DNA from: Paenibacillus silvisoli
GTDB taxonomy: Bacteria > Bacillota > Bacilli > Paenibacillales > Paenibacillaceae
Assembly (NCBI RefSeq): GCF_030866765.1
Contig: NZ_CP133017.1
Span: 5,298,501 to 5,362,500 of the forward strand
Length of the DNA: 64,000 nt
Direction of reading: 5' to 3'
Under the pieces are notes generated by a model. It ran no database searches, was not told the DNA's origin, and saw only the letters and a list, made by a program, of their open reading frames with translations. Position 1 is the stretch's first letter; each line of letters starts with the position of its first letter. Shown here one piece after another: positions 17,982 through 26,724 of this stretch. The translations under genes and the position numbers were made by a program.

Positions 17982-18200
17982 TTATATCACACTCGTATCG
18001 TGCACCGGACTACTTTCTTCCGATTGCGGCTCCTCATCGAAAAACAAATCGTTAAGCGAGCTTACAGTGCCGTCTTTCTCCACTTGGAATAAGTCCAGCT
18101 TCTCGCCATTTATCGTAAACTCAATGCAGCAGTTCCAACAATAATAGTGCTGTTTTCCGATTTTGCCTATATCAGTCGAGCTGCAGTTCAAACATTTCAT
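17982..18200 (-). CDS. Small zinc-ribbon-like protein
   Basis: 72 residues. Two CxxC knuckles at the N-terminus, CLNCSST and CWNCCIEF, spaced about 16 residues apart, form a likely zinc ribbon followed by an acidic tail (FFDEEPQSEESSP). AGGAGG lies upstream of the ATG at 18200. Immediately upstream of the hypothetical gene at 17295, perhaps co-transcribed. Function unknown. Confidence 0.62.
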   Translation of the reverse strand: MKCLNCSSTDIGKIGKQHYYCWNCCIEFTINGEKLDLFQVEKDGTVSSLNDLFFDEEPQSEESSPVHDTSVI

Positions 18201-18271
18201 GCCGCATAGCCTCCTATAAAGATATAATCTATCACCATCTTTCCCTTTTGTTTGGTAGATTATACGTCACT

Positions 18272-18784
18272 TCAATTACTAGGATTTAGTTCTGATAGCC
18301 ATCCATATACATCCACGATACGCCCAGTCAGCTCACCGTCGGTACCGACCTCTGAAATAACAAATGACGGATATTCCGAATCGTTTAAATCGTCCATATA
18401 GGTGTGTTCAAAACGGTAGAACGTGTCCATGATCCCTTCAAAGTGGAATACCTTTAATAACGTCATCAACTCTTCGGGAGTAATACCCGCAAGATTAACC
18501 TTTTGAATGATTTCCTTGATGATGGGATATCCATTTTTCTCAAGCGACATCGCGCGGGCAGACGGATCTTGATCATATTCCGCGAGGCTTTTCTTGAGGT
18601 AGTGAATAAATCGATACCCCGATAAAGCAGGTGCATTTCTTTCGATTTCAGCATATGCAACTCCCAATGCATTGGCGGTACGATCGGAATTCGGGTTCAT
18701 TCGTTGCACCTTGTCAATAAGTATGTCCGCCCGGGCTTTCTTGTCCCCATCGAGATTTTTATACCAATTCTCATAAAACATCAT
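18272..18784 (-). CDS. Hypothetical soluble protein
   Basis: 170 residues, not recognised. Mostly helical with an N-terminal charged segment (MMFYENWYKNLDGDKKARAD), an ITPEELMTLLKVF helix and an acidic C-terminal half. No signal or membrane segment. GAGGAG lies 8 bp before the first of two adjacent ATGs. It stands between the zinc-ribbon gene and the acetyltransferase operon on the same strand. Confidence 0.55.
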   Translation of the reverse strand: MMFYENWYKNLDGDKKARADILIDKVQRMNPNSDRTANALGVAYAEIERNAPALSGYRFIHYLKKSLAEYDQDPSARAMSLEKNGYPIIKEIIQKVNLAGITPEELMTLLKVFHFEGIMDTFYRFEHTYMDDLNDSEYPSFVISEVGTDGELTGRIVDVYGWLSELNPSN

Positions 18785-18944
18785 GCTCCACTCCTCAAAT
18801 GAAATAATCGTTTCAAGACATGAACTTCATTGCGTCTTCAAAATATTACCATTGCACTAGATGGGAGTATATGCGTAATTTATACTAACTTACCGCCGTT
18901 AACCGGAACCAACTATTGGTTGTATCCGTCTCTATCCAAAATTA

Positions 18945-18969
18945 AAAGCGGCTGCCGAAGCAACCGCTT
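18945..18969 (-). terminator. Rho-independent terminator after the GNAT gene
   Basis: On the minus strand AAGCGGTTGC, loop TTCG, GCAGCCGCTT with T-rich end. Confidence 0.75.
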
Positions 18970-18982
18970 ATTGATCTACTCG

Positions 18983-19438
18983 CTAGTTTGTCGACGAAAC
19001 CCATTCATAGAGAATGTCAGGCAGGTTTTCTTCATTTTCATGTCCTCTGGCGATGACGTTGAAGCCGTGCTTTTCATAAAAGCGTTGCGCGATTGTATTG
19101 ACTTCAAACGTGTACAACGTCAATCTGCCGCTTGATTGATTTGTTGCCTTCTTGATTAACGCTTGACCGATACCCATTCCTTGATAATCGACATGTATAT
19201 ATAATTGGCTTATTTCTCGTTCATTGTAAGCCATGATTCCAACTACCTGTTCATCCACTAACACTAACTCGACTTGAAAATGTTCTGGCAACATGTGATT
19301 TAGAAAATAAACATGACTTTCCACGCTGTGAATGGCTTTCTGCCCGATCGCCTTCTCCTTGCTATCGCGCCACATGCTGACCGTTTGTTCAGCGTACTTA
19401 GGGTCGTATGGGATTATGATAAAGTTGGTTTTCGTCAC
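18983..19438 (-). CDS. GNAT-family N-acetyltransferase
   Basis: 151 residues covering one GNAT domain. The acetyl-CoA-binding motif A is ISQLYIHVDYQGMGIGQALI (about 85-105, with the Q/RxxGxG/A pattern), and motif B is LYTFEVNTIAQRFYEKHGF. Substrate unknown. Starts with GTG at 19438 behind GAAGGAGGG, which lies across the stop codon of the upstream gene. It is the third gene of a tight three-gene set with two unrecognised genes (19452, 19787). Confidence 0.88.
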   Translation of the reverse strand: MTKTNFIIIPYDPKYAEQTVSMWRDSKEKAIGQKAIHSVESHVYFLNHMLPEHFQVELVLVDEQVVGIMAYNEREISQLYIHVDYQGMGIGQALIKKATNQSSGRLTLYTFEVNTIAQRFYEKHGFNVIARGHENEENLPDILYEWVSSTN

Positions 19439-19451
19439 TGATTTCCCTCCT

Positions 19452-19784
19452 TCAGAAGTTTTTCAAGCTTACTTTATTCACTTCTACATAATGTAACAAA
19501 CGATCAAATAAATCGGCATCTGCTCTATAAAGGAATAGACCATCAGCTAGAGCGCTTATTTCATTTATTAGGCTGTCATACCCATGGATGGTAGAAGAGT
19601 TCGAAACTTGATATAAAGATAACCGGTTCACATTTCCCCTAAATCTTGCCGGGTTGATTCCATTTGTTATAAGCAAACTTTTTATTCCGTTCATTATCTT
19701 GAAGTCCTTATGCGCACGAATACGGAACAGTGCCTCTAGCGTTTCATCAAAATAGATACTCGTTGAATTTTCAAGAAACCCCAC
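19452..19784 (-). CDS. Hypothetical protein, second of a coupled pair
   Basis: 110 residues, not recognised. Contains LFRIRAHKDFKIMNGIKSLL and ALADGLFLYRADADLFDRLL; no signal or TM. It starts with GTG only 2 bp after the TGA of the preceding gene and has no clear ribosome site, so translation is probably coupled. AT-richer than the flanking sugar loci. Confidence 0.5.
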   Translation of the reverse strand: MGFLENSTSIYFDETLEALFRIRAHKDFKIMNGIKSLLITNGINPARFRGNVNRLSLYQVSNSSTIHGYDSLINEISALADGLFLYRADADLFDRLLHYVEVNKVSLKNF

Positions 19785-19786
19785 AC

Positions 19787-20071
19787 TCAGTCATTTTTGA
19801 TGTGACCAAAAGATATTTTCTTTGGCAAATCAGTACCTTTTAAATTTTGATATGCTTCACGTAGATTAGGGACATTTTCTTTTGTGAGAATGATCCCATT
19901 TAGTATGTTTTTGATAATCTCTACCTCATCATGATTAAGCAAATGCAAACCACTGATAGAAATTTCAATTGGCTTATCCATATGTTTGGATAACGCAGCT
20001 ATTACTTGTTCTTTCTCTGCAACGGTAAGCCTTTCGTATTGAGAAATGATGATTTCAAAAGAACTCAACAA
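19787..20071 (-). CDS. Hypothetical protein, first of a coupled pair
   Basis: 94 residues, not recognised. An N-terminal helix (SQYERLTVAEKEQVIAALSK) is followed by LLNHDEVEIIKNILNGIIL. Starts at TTG (20071 or 20068) behind AGGGGGGAG. Directly upstream of the gene at 19452 with a 2-bp gap and then the GNAT gene. The paired small cytoplasmic products are compatible with a partner-protein pair, but nothing in the sequence proves a toxin-antitoxin or immunity role. Confidence 0.5.
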   Translation of the reverse strand: MLSSFEIIISQYERLTVAEKEQVIAALSKHMDKPIEISISGLHLLNHDEVEIIKNILNGIILTKENVPNLREAYQNLKGTDLPKKISFGHIKND

Positions 20072-20201
20072 ACTCCCCCCTTGCTTTACCTGTTATTTGC
20101 CATACTCTGCAAGAACTCTAATGAAATGAAGTGTAACTCCCTTACACAAAATTCCATATCAGAGTATTCGATGATGCCATTGAGCAATCCTGCCACGTAA
20201 C

Positions 20202-20231
20202 AAAAAGGCAGCCCTCGTTTCGCCGCCTGCC
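20202..20231 (-). terminator. Possible second terminator of the 20.4-23.9 kb operon
   Basis: Minus-strand hairpin GGCAG ... CTGCC with inner pairs, followed by TTTTT. It lies beyond the terminator at 20323-20375; no gene is visible in 20072-20403. Confidence 0.55.
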
Positions 20232-20322
20232 GTAGTTTCCCTATTCTTACTCTCACCAACACCAATCGGCTAATTACCGTTCGACAATCCGATCCGATTC
20301 TTCAAGCCGGTCCAATACATAT

Positions 20323-20375
20323 AGAAAAGAGCTATCCCTCAGGTCCATCGTTTTCGCCTAAGGAATAGCCTCTTC
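20323..20375 (-). terminator. Rho-independent terminator after the binding-protein gene
   Basis: On the minus strand AGAGGCTATTCCTTAGG pairs with CCTGAGGGATAGCTCT (a few mismatches), ending in TTTTC. Confidence 0.75.
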
Positions 20376-20403
20376 TCGTTTTCGTCACGATCTATAAACT
20401 AGC

Positions 20404-22071
20404 TTATTGATGCGTTTTGTAGTATTCCTGACCGTAAGCGATAATATCTTGACCGCCCGCGGCAAGCCACTTCTGCTGCAGCTCATTCCAGTCCTTCTCG
20501 AAATCTTTGCTCATGACTGCCTTCAGCCAGCCTTCTCCATACGTGGATCTAAGCTTGCCCTGGTCTCCAAGCAGCTTGTCATCGAAAACGTTCATTAACG
20601 GAGGAGCGATCGAATATTTGGAGTTGATGGCAAACCAGTTCGGGAATGAGCCTGTCGCCATTTCTGCCGTAATCCAAGGCTGCAGATTCGTGAACGCTTT
20701 GTCGTAATCGAAGTTATTTTCTTCGATCGGAATGTAGCCGTATTCGAAATAGTTCATCGCGCCCCAGGACAGCGGATACAAGAAACCGTTTTTGTTCGTA
20801 TCCCAATCCTTGGCCATTTCCTCTTCATTAATCGTATAAATCCGGTTGCCATTCTCCTCTTTCACATCGGTGAAATGGGTTCCCTCTATACCGAACAGCG
20901 TAAGCTCCCGGCCTTCCTTCGTATGCGTATATTCGATGAGCTCCATTACTTTCTCGGCGTTTTTGGAAGTCTTAGGGATGACCGTTCCTCTCCAGAAGCC
21001 GCCGGAATGACCGGAGTTGGCAGGAGTGCCGTTCTCGCCTTGAAGCGGAGGAAGATACGCGATCTTCGCGTTAGGATTGACGAACTGCGCCTTTTGAACA
21101 AACAAGTCAGGTTTGGAGGTAACCGCGATGCCATATTTGCCGGCGCCGAAATCATCGGACTCCGGACCTTGGGCACCGTCCGGCTTCAAGCTCAACCAAT
21201 CCTTGTTAATCAGATTTTCATCGACCAGCTTCTTAAAGAAACCGGCGGATTGCTTCGCATATGGGGAAGCTTCGAAGCGGGTAATGCTTCCGTCCTGCAT
21301 CGTTACCCAATTGTCCGTCCGTCCGGCAATCGCGTAGGCTCTGTTAATAAATTGGCCAAGCTGGCTAATGGAAGGATCGGACATGCCGCTTGCCCTTGTA
21401 TAAATCCCATAGGTATCGTCTTTGCCGTTCTTGTCCGGATCGTCTTCTTTAAAGGCTTTGATGACCTTGTAAAATTCCTCGATCGTCGTTGGCATCTTAA
21501 GGCCTAGGTTATCCAGCCAATCTTGCCGGATAATCCATCCCCACTGCATCGGAGCAAGCCCCAGCGGCTTGAAATAAGATTTGCCGTCGATTTTGAAGCC
21601 CTTGTAAACGTCCGCGTTGATCACTGCATTGATGTGAGGGTACTTGCCGCTTCCCAAAAATTCATCGTACGAATAAATCAAATCATTTTTGGCCCATTCG
21701 ATCATGGCCTTGCCGGCATCAACCGTTGCCAAGTCGAACTCCTCTCCCGATGCGATCATGAGGCTGATTTTGTTGGCAAATTGGTCGTTCGGAATGCTAA
21801 TGATTTCGATTTTCGTGTTCGTTCTTTTTTGCAGCTCCAGCAGGATACGGTCCTTGGCCGGGTCCTGCTCGTTTGCCGCGCGCACCCATTTGATCGTTAC
21901 CGGTTCGCTTGGCTCCTCTTCGTTCGAAGCGGCCGGGGTTGTGCTCGTATTCGCATTTCCCTGGCTTTCGCCGGCATTGGCCGGCTCTTCATTCTTTCCG
22001 CATCCGCTCAGGATCGTAGCGACAAGCAGTACGGACACCAGCAGCAGCATCATCATTCTCTGTCTTTTCAA
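20404..22071 (-). CDS. ABC importer solute-binding lipoprotein (YtcQ/LplA type)
   Basis: 555 residues. Lipoprotein signal with lipobox ILSGC (Cys about 24), an Asn/Thr/Glu linker, then a large periplasmic-binding fold (RANEQDPAKDRILLELQKRT; HTKEGRELTLFGIEGTHF near 370-390, typical of this subfamily). Third gene after the LplB- and LplC-type permeases (gap 72 bp), so the operon order is permease-permease-binding protein, opposite to the first locus. It lies near the N-acetylneuraminate-lyase-like and sialidase-fold genes, which makes an acidic or amino sugar a possible ligand (inference). Confidence 0.88.
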   Translation of the reverse strand: MKRQRMMMLLLVSVLLVATILSGCGKNEEPANAGESQGNANTSTTPAASNEEEPSEPVTIKWVRAANEQDPAKDRILLELQKRTNTKIEIISIPNDQFANKISLMIASGEEFDLATVDAGKAMIEWAKNDLIYSYDEFLGSGKYPHINAVINADVYKGFKIDGKSYFKPLGLAPMQWGWIIRQDWLDNLGLKMPTTIEEFYKVIKAFKEDDPDKNGKDDTYGIYTRASGMSDPSISQLGQFINRAYAIAGRTDNWVTMQDGSITRFEASPYAKQSAGFFKKLVDENLINKDWLSLKPDGAQGPESDDFGAGKYGIAVTSKPDLFVQKAQFVNPNAKIAYLPPLQGENGTPANSGHSGGFWRGTVIPKTSKNAEKVMELIEYTHTKEGRELTLFGIEGTHFTDVKEENGNRIYTINEEEMAKDWDTNKNGFLYPLSWGAMNYFEYGYIPIEENNFDYDKAFTNLQPWITAEMATGSFPNWFAINSKYSIAPPLMNVFDDKLLGDQGKLRSTYGEGWLKAVMSKDFEKDWNELQQKWLAAGGQDIIAYGQEYYKTHQ

Positions 22072-22143
22072 CTTCCGACTCTCCCTTCAAAGTACGTGCT
22101 TCAAAAGCCATGTATCTATAACCCACCTCGTGGAGGATTACCG

Positions 22144-23010
22144 CTATTCCTTTACCGCACCTAGCATAATGCCTTTGGTAAAGTACTTCTGTACGAACGG
22201 ATAGATGACGAGCACGGGAACCATGCCGATCACGATGCAGGCCATTTTGAACTGCTCCATATTCGATCCCGTCGTCGATATGCCAACCTCCGCCGTCACC
22301 ATGTCCTGAATAATCATCTGCCGTAGAATGACCTGAAGCGGAAACAATTCATTGGAATTAATGAACAACGTGGCCAGGAAGTAGTCGTTCCATAAGGCGA
22401 CGCCGTAAAACAAGCTGACTGCGGCAAACACCGGCGCGGAAATCGGAATAATGATCTTGAACAAAATTTGAATGTCGTTATAGCCGTCGATCTTCGCCGC
22501 CTCTTCCAAGCTTGGAGGGAGACTGGCGAAATAGTTTTTCATAATGATCAGGTTATAGGTCGACACAGCTGTAGGCAGCACAAGGGACCAAATCGTATCG
22601 ATGAAATCCAGGTTTCTTACCAGCACGTAGAACGGAACCAAGCCGCCGCTAAAGAACATCGTGAAGATCAAGAAACGGAACATCATGTTTCTGCCCGGCA
22701 GGTCGGACTTGGACAGCGCGTAAGCGCCGAGACTAGTAAGGAGCATGCTGATGGTCGTTCCCAGCGCCGTAATTTTCACGGTATTGAATAAAGCGTTCGC
22801 AATCCCTCCGATGTTACCGAACGCTCTCTTGTACTCGGTAAGACTAAAGCTCTTCGGAATCAAGTTATAGTTATCCAGTAAATACACCTCTTGCGCGGAA
22901 AACGAGATAACCAAAATTCTCCATAAAGGGATGAATATCATTAACGATCCCGCAGCGAGCACGAAATAGATGAACATATCCGTCCATGTAAATTTGTTTT
23001 GTATAGACAC
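22144..23010 (-). CDS. ABC sugar permease, LplC type
   Basis: 288 residues with six predicted helices. EAA loop LEEAAKIDGYNDIQILF near 173-189 and C-terminal KGIMLGAVKE. Begins with GTG 23010; GGGAGGATG is located 8 bp upstream. Second gene of the importer operon, 20 bp after the LplB-type permease. Confidence 0.93.
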   Translation of the reverse strand: MSIQNKFTWTDMFIYFVLAAGSLMIFIPLWRILVISFSAQEVYLLDNYNLIPKSFSLTEYKRAFGNIGGIANALFNTVKITALGTTISMLLTSLGAYALSKSDLPGRNMMFRFLIFTMFFSGGLVPFYVLVRNLDFIDTIWSLVLPTAVSTYNLIIMKNYFASLPPSLEEAAKIDGYNDIQILFKIIIPISAPVFAAVSLFYGVALWNDYFLATLFINSNELFPLQVILRQMIIQDMVTAEVGISTTGSNMEQFKMACIVIGMVPVLVIYPFVQKYFTKGIMLGAVKE

Positions 23011-23030
23011 GTCTTTTACATCCTCCCGCG

Positions 23031-23915
23031 TTAGTAAATGCCTTCTCGACCCAACGCCTTGGCCATTCGGTTAGCACCGACAAGCAGCACGACGCAAATG
23101 AGCGATTTCAAAATACCGGCAGCAGCCGCAAAGCTGAATTTGCTGTCGCTCAGGGCGGTTCTGAATATGTAGGTATCCAGAATGTCGCCGGTAGAGTAGA
23201 CCAACGGATTGTAGAAGTTATACACCTGGTCGAAGCCCCAGCCCAGAATCTTCCCGATCGTGAGAATAAACATGATCAGGATGACGCCGCTGATGCCCGG
23301 CAGGGTCACATGCCTGACAAGCGCCCATCTTCCGGCACCGTCAATCGTTGCGGCCTCATATTGCTCCGAGCTGATCCCCGCCATTGCCGCAATGTAGATG
23401 ACCGTGCCGAAGCCCGCTTCCTTCCATAGATCCGTAAGGATCAGCACATGTCTAAATAAGTCCGGCCGCGTCAGAATATCCTGCGCATCGTCTTTGAATA
23501 TGGCGGCAATTAGTCCCGACTCCGGATTTAAGAACGTGATAAAGATGGATGCCACAATGACCCACGAAATAAAGTGCGGCAAATAAATAATCGTTTGAAG
23601 GCTCTTCCGGAATTTTAAATGCCGGACTTCATTCAGAAGCAATGCAATGATGATCGGAATCGGAAACGCCGTAGCCAGTCGATAAAGCGCAATAATGATC
23701 GTGTTCCAGAACGCTCTCCAAAAATCTTCTTCCGCGAATAGCGCTTGGAAATGCTTCAAGCCGACAAACGGACTGTGGAAAAAACCTTTACTCATCGTAA
23801 AATCCTGAAATGCCATCACGATTCCGTACATCGGAACATAACAGAAAACGGCGTACCAAATGAGCACAGGGATCAGCATGAAATAGAAGTATTTGTTTTT
23901 GGCGATTTGCTTCAC
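23031..23915 (-). CDS. ABC sugar permease, LplB type
   Basis: 294 residues, six helices. EAA loop YEAATIDGAGRWALV near 183-197 and a late TM with AAAAGILKSLICVVLL. GTG start at 23915 has AAGGAG 6 bp upstream. First gene of the importer operon; the 105-bp gap to the upstream kinase gene carries a cre-like site and a TTGAAA -35-like box, so it probably has its own promoter. Confidence 0.92.
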   Translation of the reverse strand: MKQIAKNKYFYFMLIPVLIWYAVFCYVPMYGIVMAFQDFTMSKGFFHSPFVGLKHFQALFAEEDFWRAFWNTIIIALYRLATAFPIPIIIALLLNEVRHLKFRKSLQTIIYLPHFISWVIVASIFITFLNPESGLIAAIFKDDAQDILTRPDLFRHVLILTDLWKEAGFGTVIYIAAMAGISSEQYEAATIDGAGRWALVRHVTLPGISGVILIMFILTIGKILGWGFDQVYNFYNPLVYSTGDILDTYIFRTALSDSKFSFAAAAGILKSLICVVLLVGANRMAKALGREGIY

Positions 23916-23966
23916 GTTGTTCTCCTTCTTTTCTCCTTTTTGTTTGTGTGGTTTGTGTTAGTTTAA

Positions 23967-23983
23967 TTGTAAAGCGTTTTCAA
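23967..23983 (-). promoter_or_regulatory. cre-like site before the importer operon
   Basis: Minus-strand TTGAAAACGCTTTACAA, one or two positions off the CcpA consensus WTGNAANCGNWNNCW, overlapping a TTGAAA -35-like box and 50 bp upstream of the permease start. Confidence 0.5.
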
Positions 23984-24020
23984 AAAGGGCAACATGCCCC
24001 TAACTTAGCATTTGGTTTGC

Positions 24021-26714
24021 TTATTTAACCGGATAATGAATCGTGACCGTCGTCCCCTTCCCCCATTCGCTGTCAATCGTTATCCCGTACTCATGGCCAA
24101 AAAATAAGCGGATTCGTTCATGCACATTTATAATCCCGATACTTTCTCCCGCCGCTTTCCCTTCCAGCCTCTGCTTGATTTCCTTCAGCCTGTCTTCCGG
24201 CATGCCGGCGCCATCGTCTTGGATGGTGATCACGAGCAGACTCTCGCTTGCTTTGCGCACGGCAACGACGATCGTTCCGCCGTGTTCCGTTACCTCCAGC
24301 CCGTGATAGATCGCATTCTCCACAATCGGCTGCAGCGTCAGCTTCAACACCGGAAGCTCCATGAGGTCGTCGCTGATGTCATACACGGCACGGATCTTGC
24401 TTCCAAACCGCATTTGCTGAATTTCCACGTACGTTTGGACATGCGTAATTTCATCGCGAATCGCTACTGTTTTTTCGCCGCGCGTGATGCTCGATTTAAA
24501 CAAAGCAATGAGCAGCTTGATCATTTTCTCCGTCCTGGGATCTTTGGCAAAGGCCATATATTGCGCGGTTTTTAAGGTGTTGTATAGAAAGTGCGGATTG
24601 ATCTGGGATTGCAGCAAATACAATTCATATTCCTTGGCCTTCAATTCCGAAATGTATTTCTCTTCAATGAGCAGGTCGATCCGCTCCAGCATTTCATTAA
24701 AGCTATGACCCAATTCATAGATCTCATCTACGGTGCTGCTCTTGAAGCGAAGCTGAAGGTTCCCTCTCTTGACCGATCTAACGGTTTTCAGCAAGGCGGA
24801 AACATTCAGAAGAAGCATGGAAGAGAACCCGTACGAGAACCCATAGCTCAGAATAAGCAGTCCGAACAACACCACGATGCTATAAAGTAGGAGGGAGCCG
24901 TTCTCATTGAAATTTTTCAACAGAAATACCAATCGCCATTGGTTTTCCTCGAAGGTTTTCGAAATCATCAAATAGTTATTGCTGCTGTCCCGAAACACGA
25001 CCCGCTCATGCTGATCCAGGGAGATTTCGTGGTCTGCCAATACCGCCGGCAAGCTTTTCCTTTCGCTTCGGTCCCAATCGCTGAATATATCTTGTCCGGC
25101 ACGGTCTACGAGATAGAGCTCCAAATCGCTATATTTGAGAAACGCGTCCAGCATCTTCACGATCTCTTCGCCGTTGAAATCAACCAGAATAAAGCCGAGC
25201 AGCTTGCCTGCTTCGATCCCGTCCGCAACGCCCCGGATTTGCATCCCGACGCGGATGCTTTTCTTGTTAAACGGGGAATCCGCGTAGCTGCGCCATAGAA
25301 ACATGCTAAAGTGATCGTTCACATAATCGAGGTCGGATTGCGCATCTGGGCGCATCATAAACGAGCGTCCGTACGTAGAGGAGTACACCAGCCGCCGGTT
25401 GGCGTCATAAAGCGTAATATTGGATATTTGCTTATCGAACAGATTACGAGAGAGAATGATGTTATTCATCACATCCCGGATCTCTTGATCGACGCGGCCG
25501 GAAGCGTCGCTCGCGTCAAGCAGCTTCTGCACGTTATCGTTGACCGAGGAAGTCTCGATGATCAGCTTCCGATAATTGTGAAACACGAACTGCATTTGTT
25601 GATGGAGAATTTGCGCGCTGTATTCGAACACGGACCCGACCTTGTTTTCTACCGTTTGCTTGGCGGATATATAAGAGCTGCCGGTGATAAGAACAACCGG
25701 GACCGTTACGATGCCGGAATATAATAGGAGCAGCGTCAACTTGAAACCGATTCTCCTCTTGGACAGGACGATCGGCTTATTTTCCACATTACTGTGATGC
25801 AGCTTGCCGATCTGAGCCTCCATGCTATGAATAGGCTTCACGATTTTTTTGCCTGCTATGGCCAGCACAAGAAGTGATACGGACAGGCAAAATAGACCAA
25901 TGAACACATTGACGATCAGCGTGTTGTGAATCGTTCCTTGAAGCTTGTCAAACGTGAACGTATTGGTAATGGTCCATCCCTCATAGTTCAACGGGTTCTT
26001 AAAGGAGTATTGTTGATCCCTCATTTCGCCTTCTTCCGGATTGTAGGAGATTTCCGCCGAGTTCCCCGCAAGATCGGTAATAAAAATGCCGTTCCCGGCA
26101 AACTGCATTTCCTCAATCAGCTTCTGGCTCAATACGACAATCAGGTACGCATCAATCTCTTCCTGGACATCGGACTCCAATATCGGGCTGATGACCGCGA
26201 GTCTTTCGTAGCTCCCCGTTGTGTAGCGATCGAGCAAAAACTGGCTATCCTCGTTCAGAAGATTAGGTTTTTTCAGATTGGCATAGAAATCAGCGGATTT
26301 GTATTTGTTATAGTCCTGTCCGACCGTATTGCTGGCGTGTATAAAAAGCTGCTTCCGCTGATCCACCACCAGCACGGCATCGACCTTGTCATTGCTGAGG
26401 ATCAAATTGTTTAGATACGTCTCATAATCCTTCTGATCTTTGACGAGCGCGTAGGGATCGGCTTCATCCAAATGGATCATCCGGTCGAAATATTCGTTCT
26501 TCATCGACAAGCTGACGATATTCGCGATTTCGCCTAAATACGTGTTGGCCTTCTCGACCGCCGCGCCCGTCGCGATTTCATTCACGCGTTCAAATTGAAA
26601 CAAAATAAACCGGTTCGTGGCCCAATAACAGGTGAACGTCGTAATCGTAATCGAGATTAACGAAAACAAAAGTCCGAATACAAGGATCTTTTTTTCCAGA
26701 GATTTGACTCCCAT
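24021..26714 (-). CDS. Large YesM-like histidine kinase with two tandem extracellular sensor modules
   Basis: 897 residues, about 300 longer than standard YesM kinases. Residues about 324-897 form a complete kinase by themselves: TM 324-345, extracellular sensor, TM 606-628, HAMP-like NVSALLKTVRSVKRGNL, phospho-acceptor His 708 in QSQINPHFLYNTL, and HATPase (VENAIYHGL, DDGAGMP, GIINVHERI). In front sits a second membrane module: TM 11-31, an extracellular domain of about 230 residues, TM 266-288 and a HAMP-like segment (IVKPIHSMEAQIGKLH). Four TMs in all. The gene starts 10 bp after its response regulator. Could integrate two signals (inference). Confidence 0.88.
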   Translation of the reverse strand: MGVKSLEKKILVFGLLFSLISITITTFTCYWATNRFILFQFERVNEIATGAAVEKANTYLGEIANIVSLSMKNEYFDRMIHLDEADPYALVKDQKDYETYLNNLILSNDKVDAVLVVDQRKQLFIHASNTVGQDYNKYKSADFYANLKKPNLLNEDSQFLLDRYTTGSYERLAVISPILESDVQEEIDAYLIVVLSQKLIEEMQFAGNGIFITDLAGNSAEISYNPEEGEMRDQQYSFKNPLNYEGWTITNTFTFDKLQGTIHNTLIVNVFIGLFCLSVSLLVLAIAGKKIVKPIHSMEAQIGKLHHSNVENKPIVLSKRRIGFKLTLLLLYSGIVTVPVVLITGSSYISAKQTVENKVGSVFEYSAQILHQQMQFVFHNYRKLIIETSSVNDNVQKLLDASDASGRVDQEIRDVMNNIILSRNLFDKQISNITLYDANRRLVYSSTYGRSFMMRPDAQSDLDYVNDHFSMFLWRSYADSPFNKKSIRVGMQIRGVADGIEAGKLLGFILVDFNGEEIVKMLDAFLKYSDLELYLVDRAGQDIFSDWDRSERKSLPAVLADHEISLDQHERVVFRDSSNNYLMISKTFEENQWRLVFLLKNFNENGSLLLYSIVVLFGLLILSYGFSYGFSSMLLLNVSALLKTVRSVKRGNLQLRFKSSTVDEIYELGHSFNEMLERIDLLIEEKYISELKAKEYELYLLQSQINPHFLYNTLKTAQYMAFAKDPRTEKMIKLLIALFKSSITRGEKTVAIRDEITHVQTYVEIQQMRFGSKIRAVYDISDDLMELPVLKLTLQPIVENAIYHGLEVTEHGGTIVVAVRKASESLLVITIQDDGAGMPEDRLKEIKQRLEGKAAGESIGIINVHERIRLFFGHEYGITIDSEWGKGTTVTIHYPVK

Positions 26715-26724
26715 AGGCGATCAG

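Noticed and set aside
19452-20071. Toxin-antitoxin pair
   Set aside because: No recognisable toxin fold or DNA-binding antitoxin; only gene spacing supports the idea.
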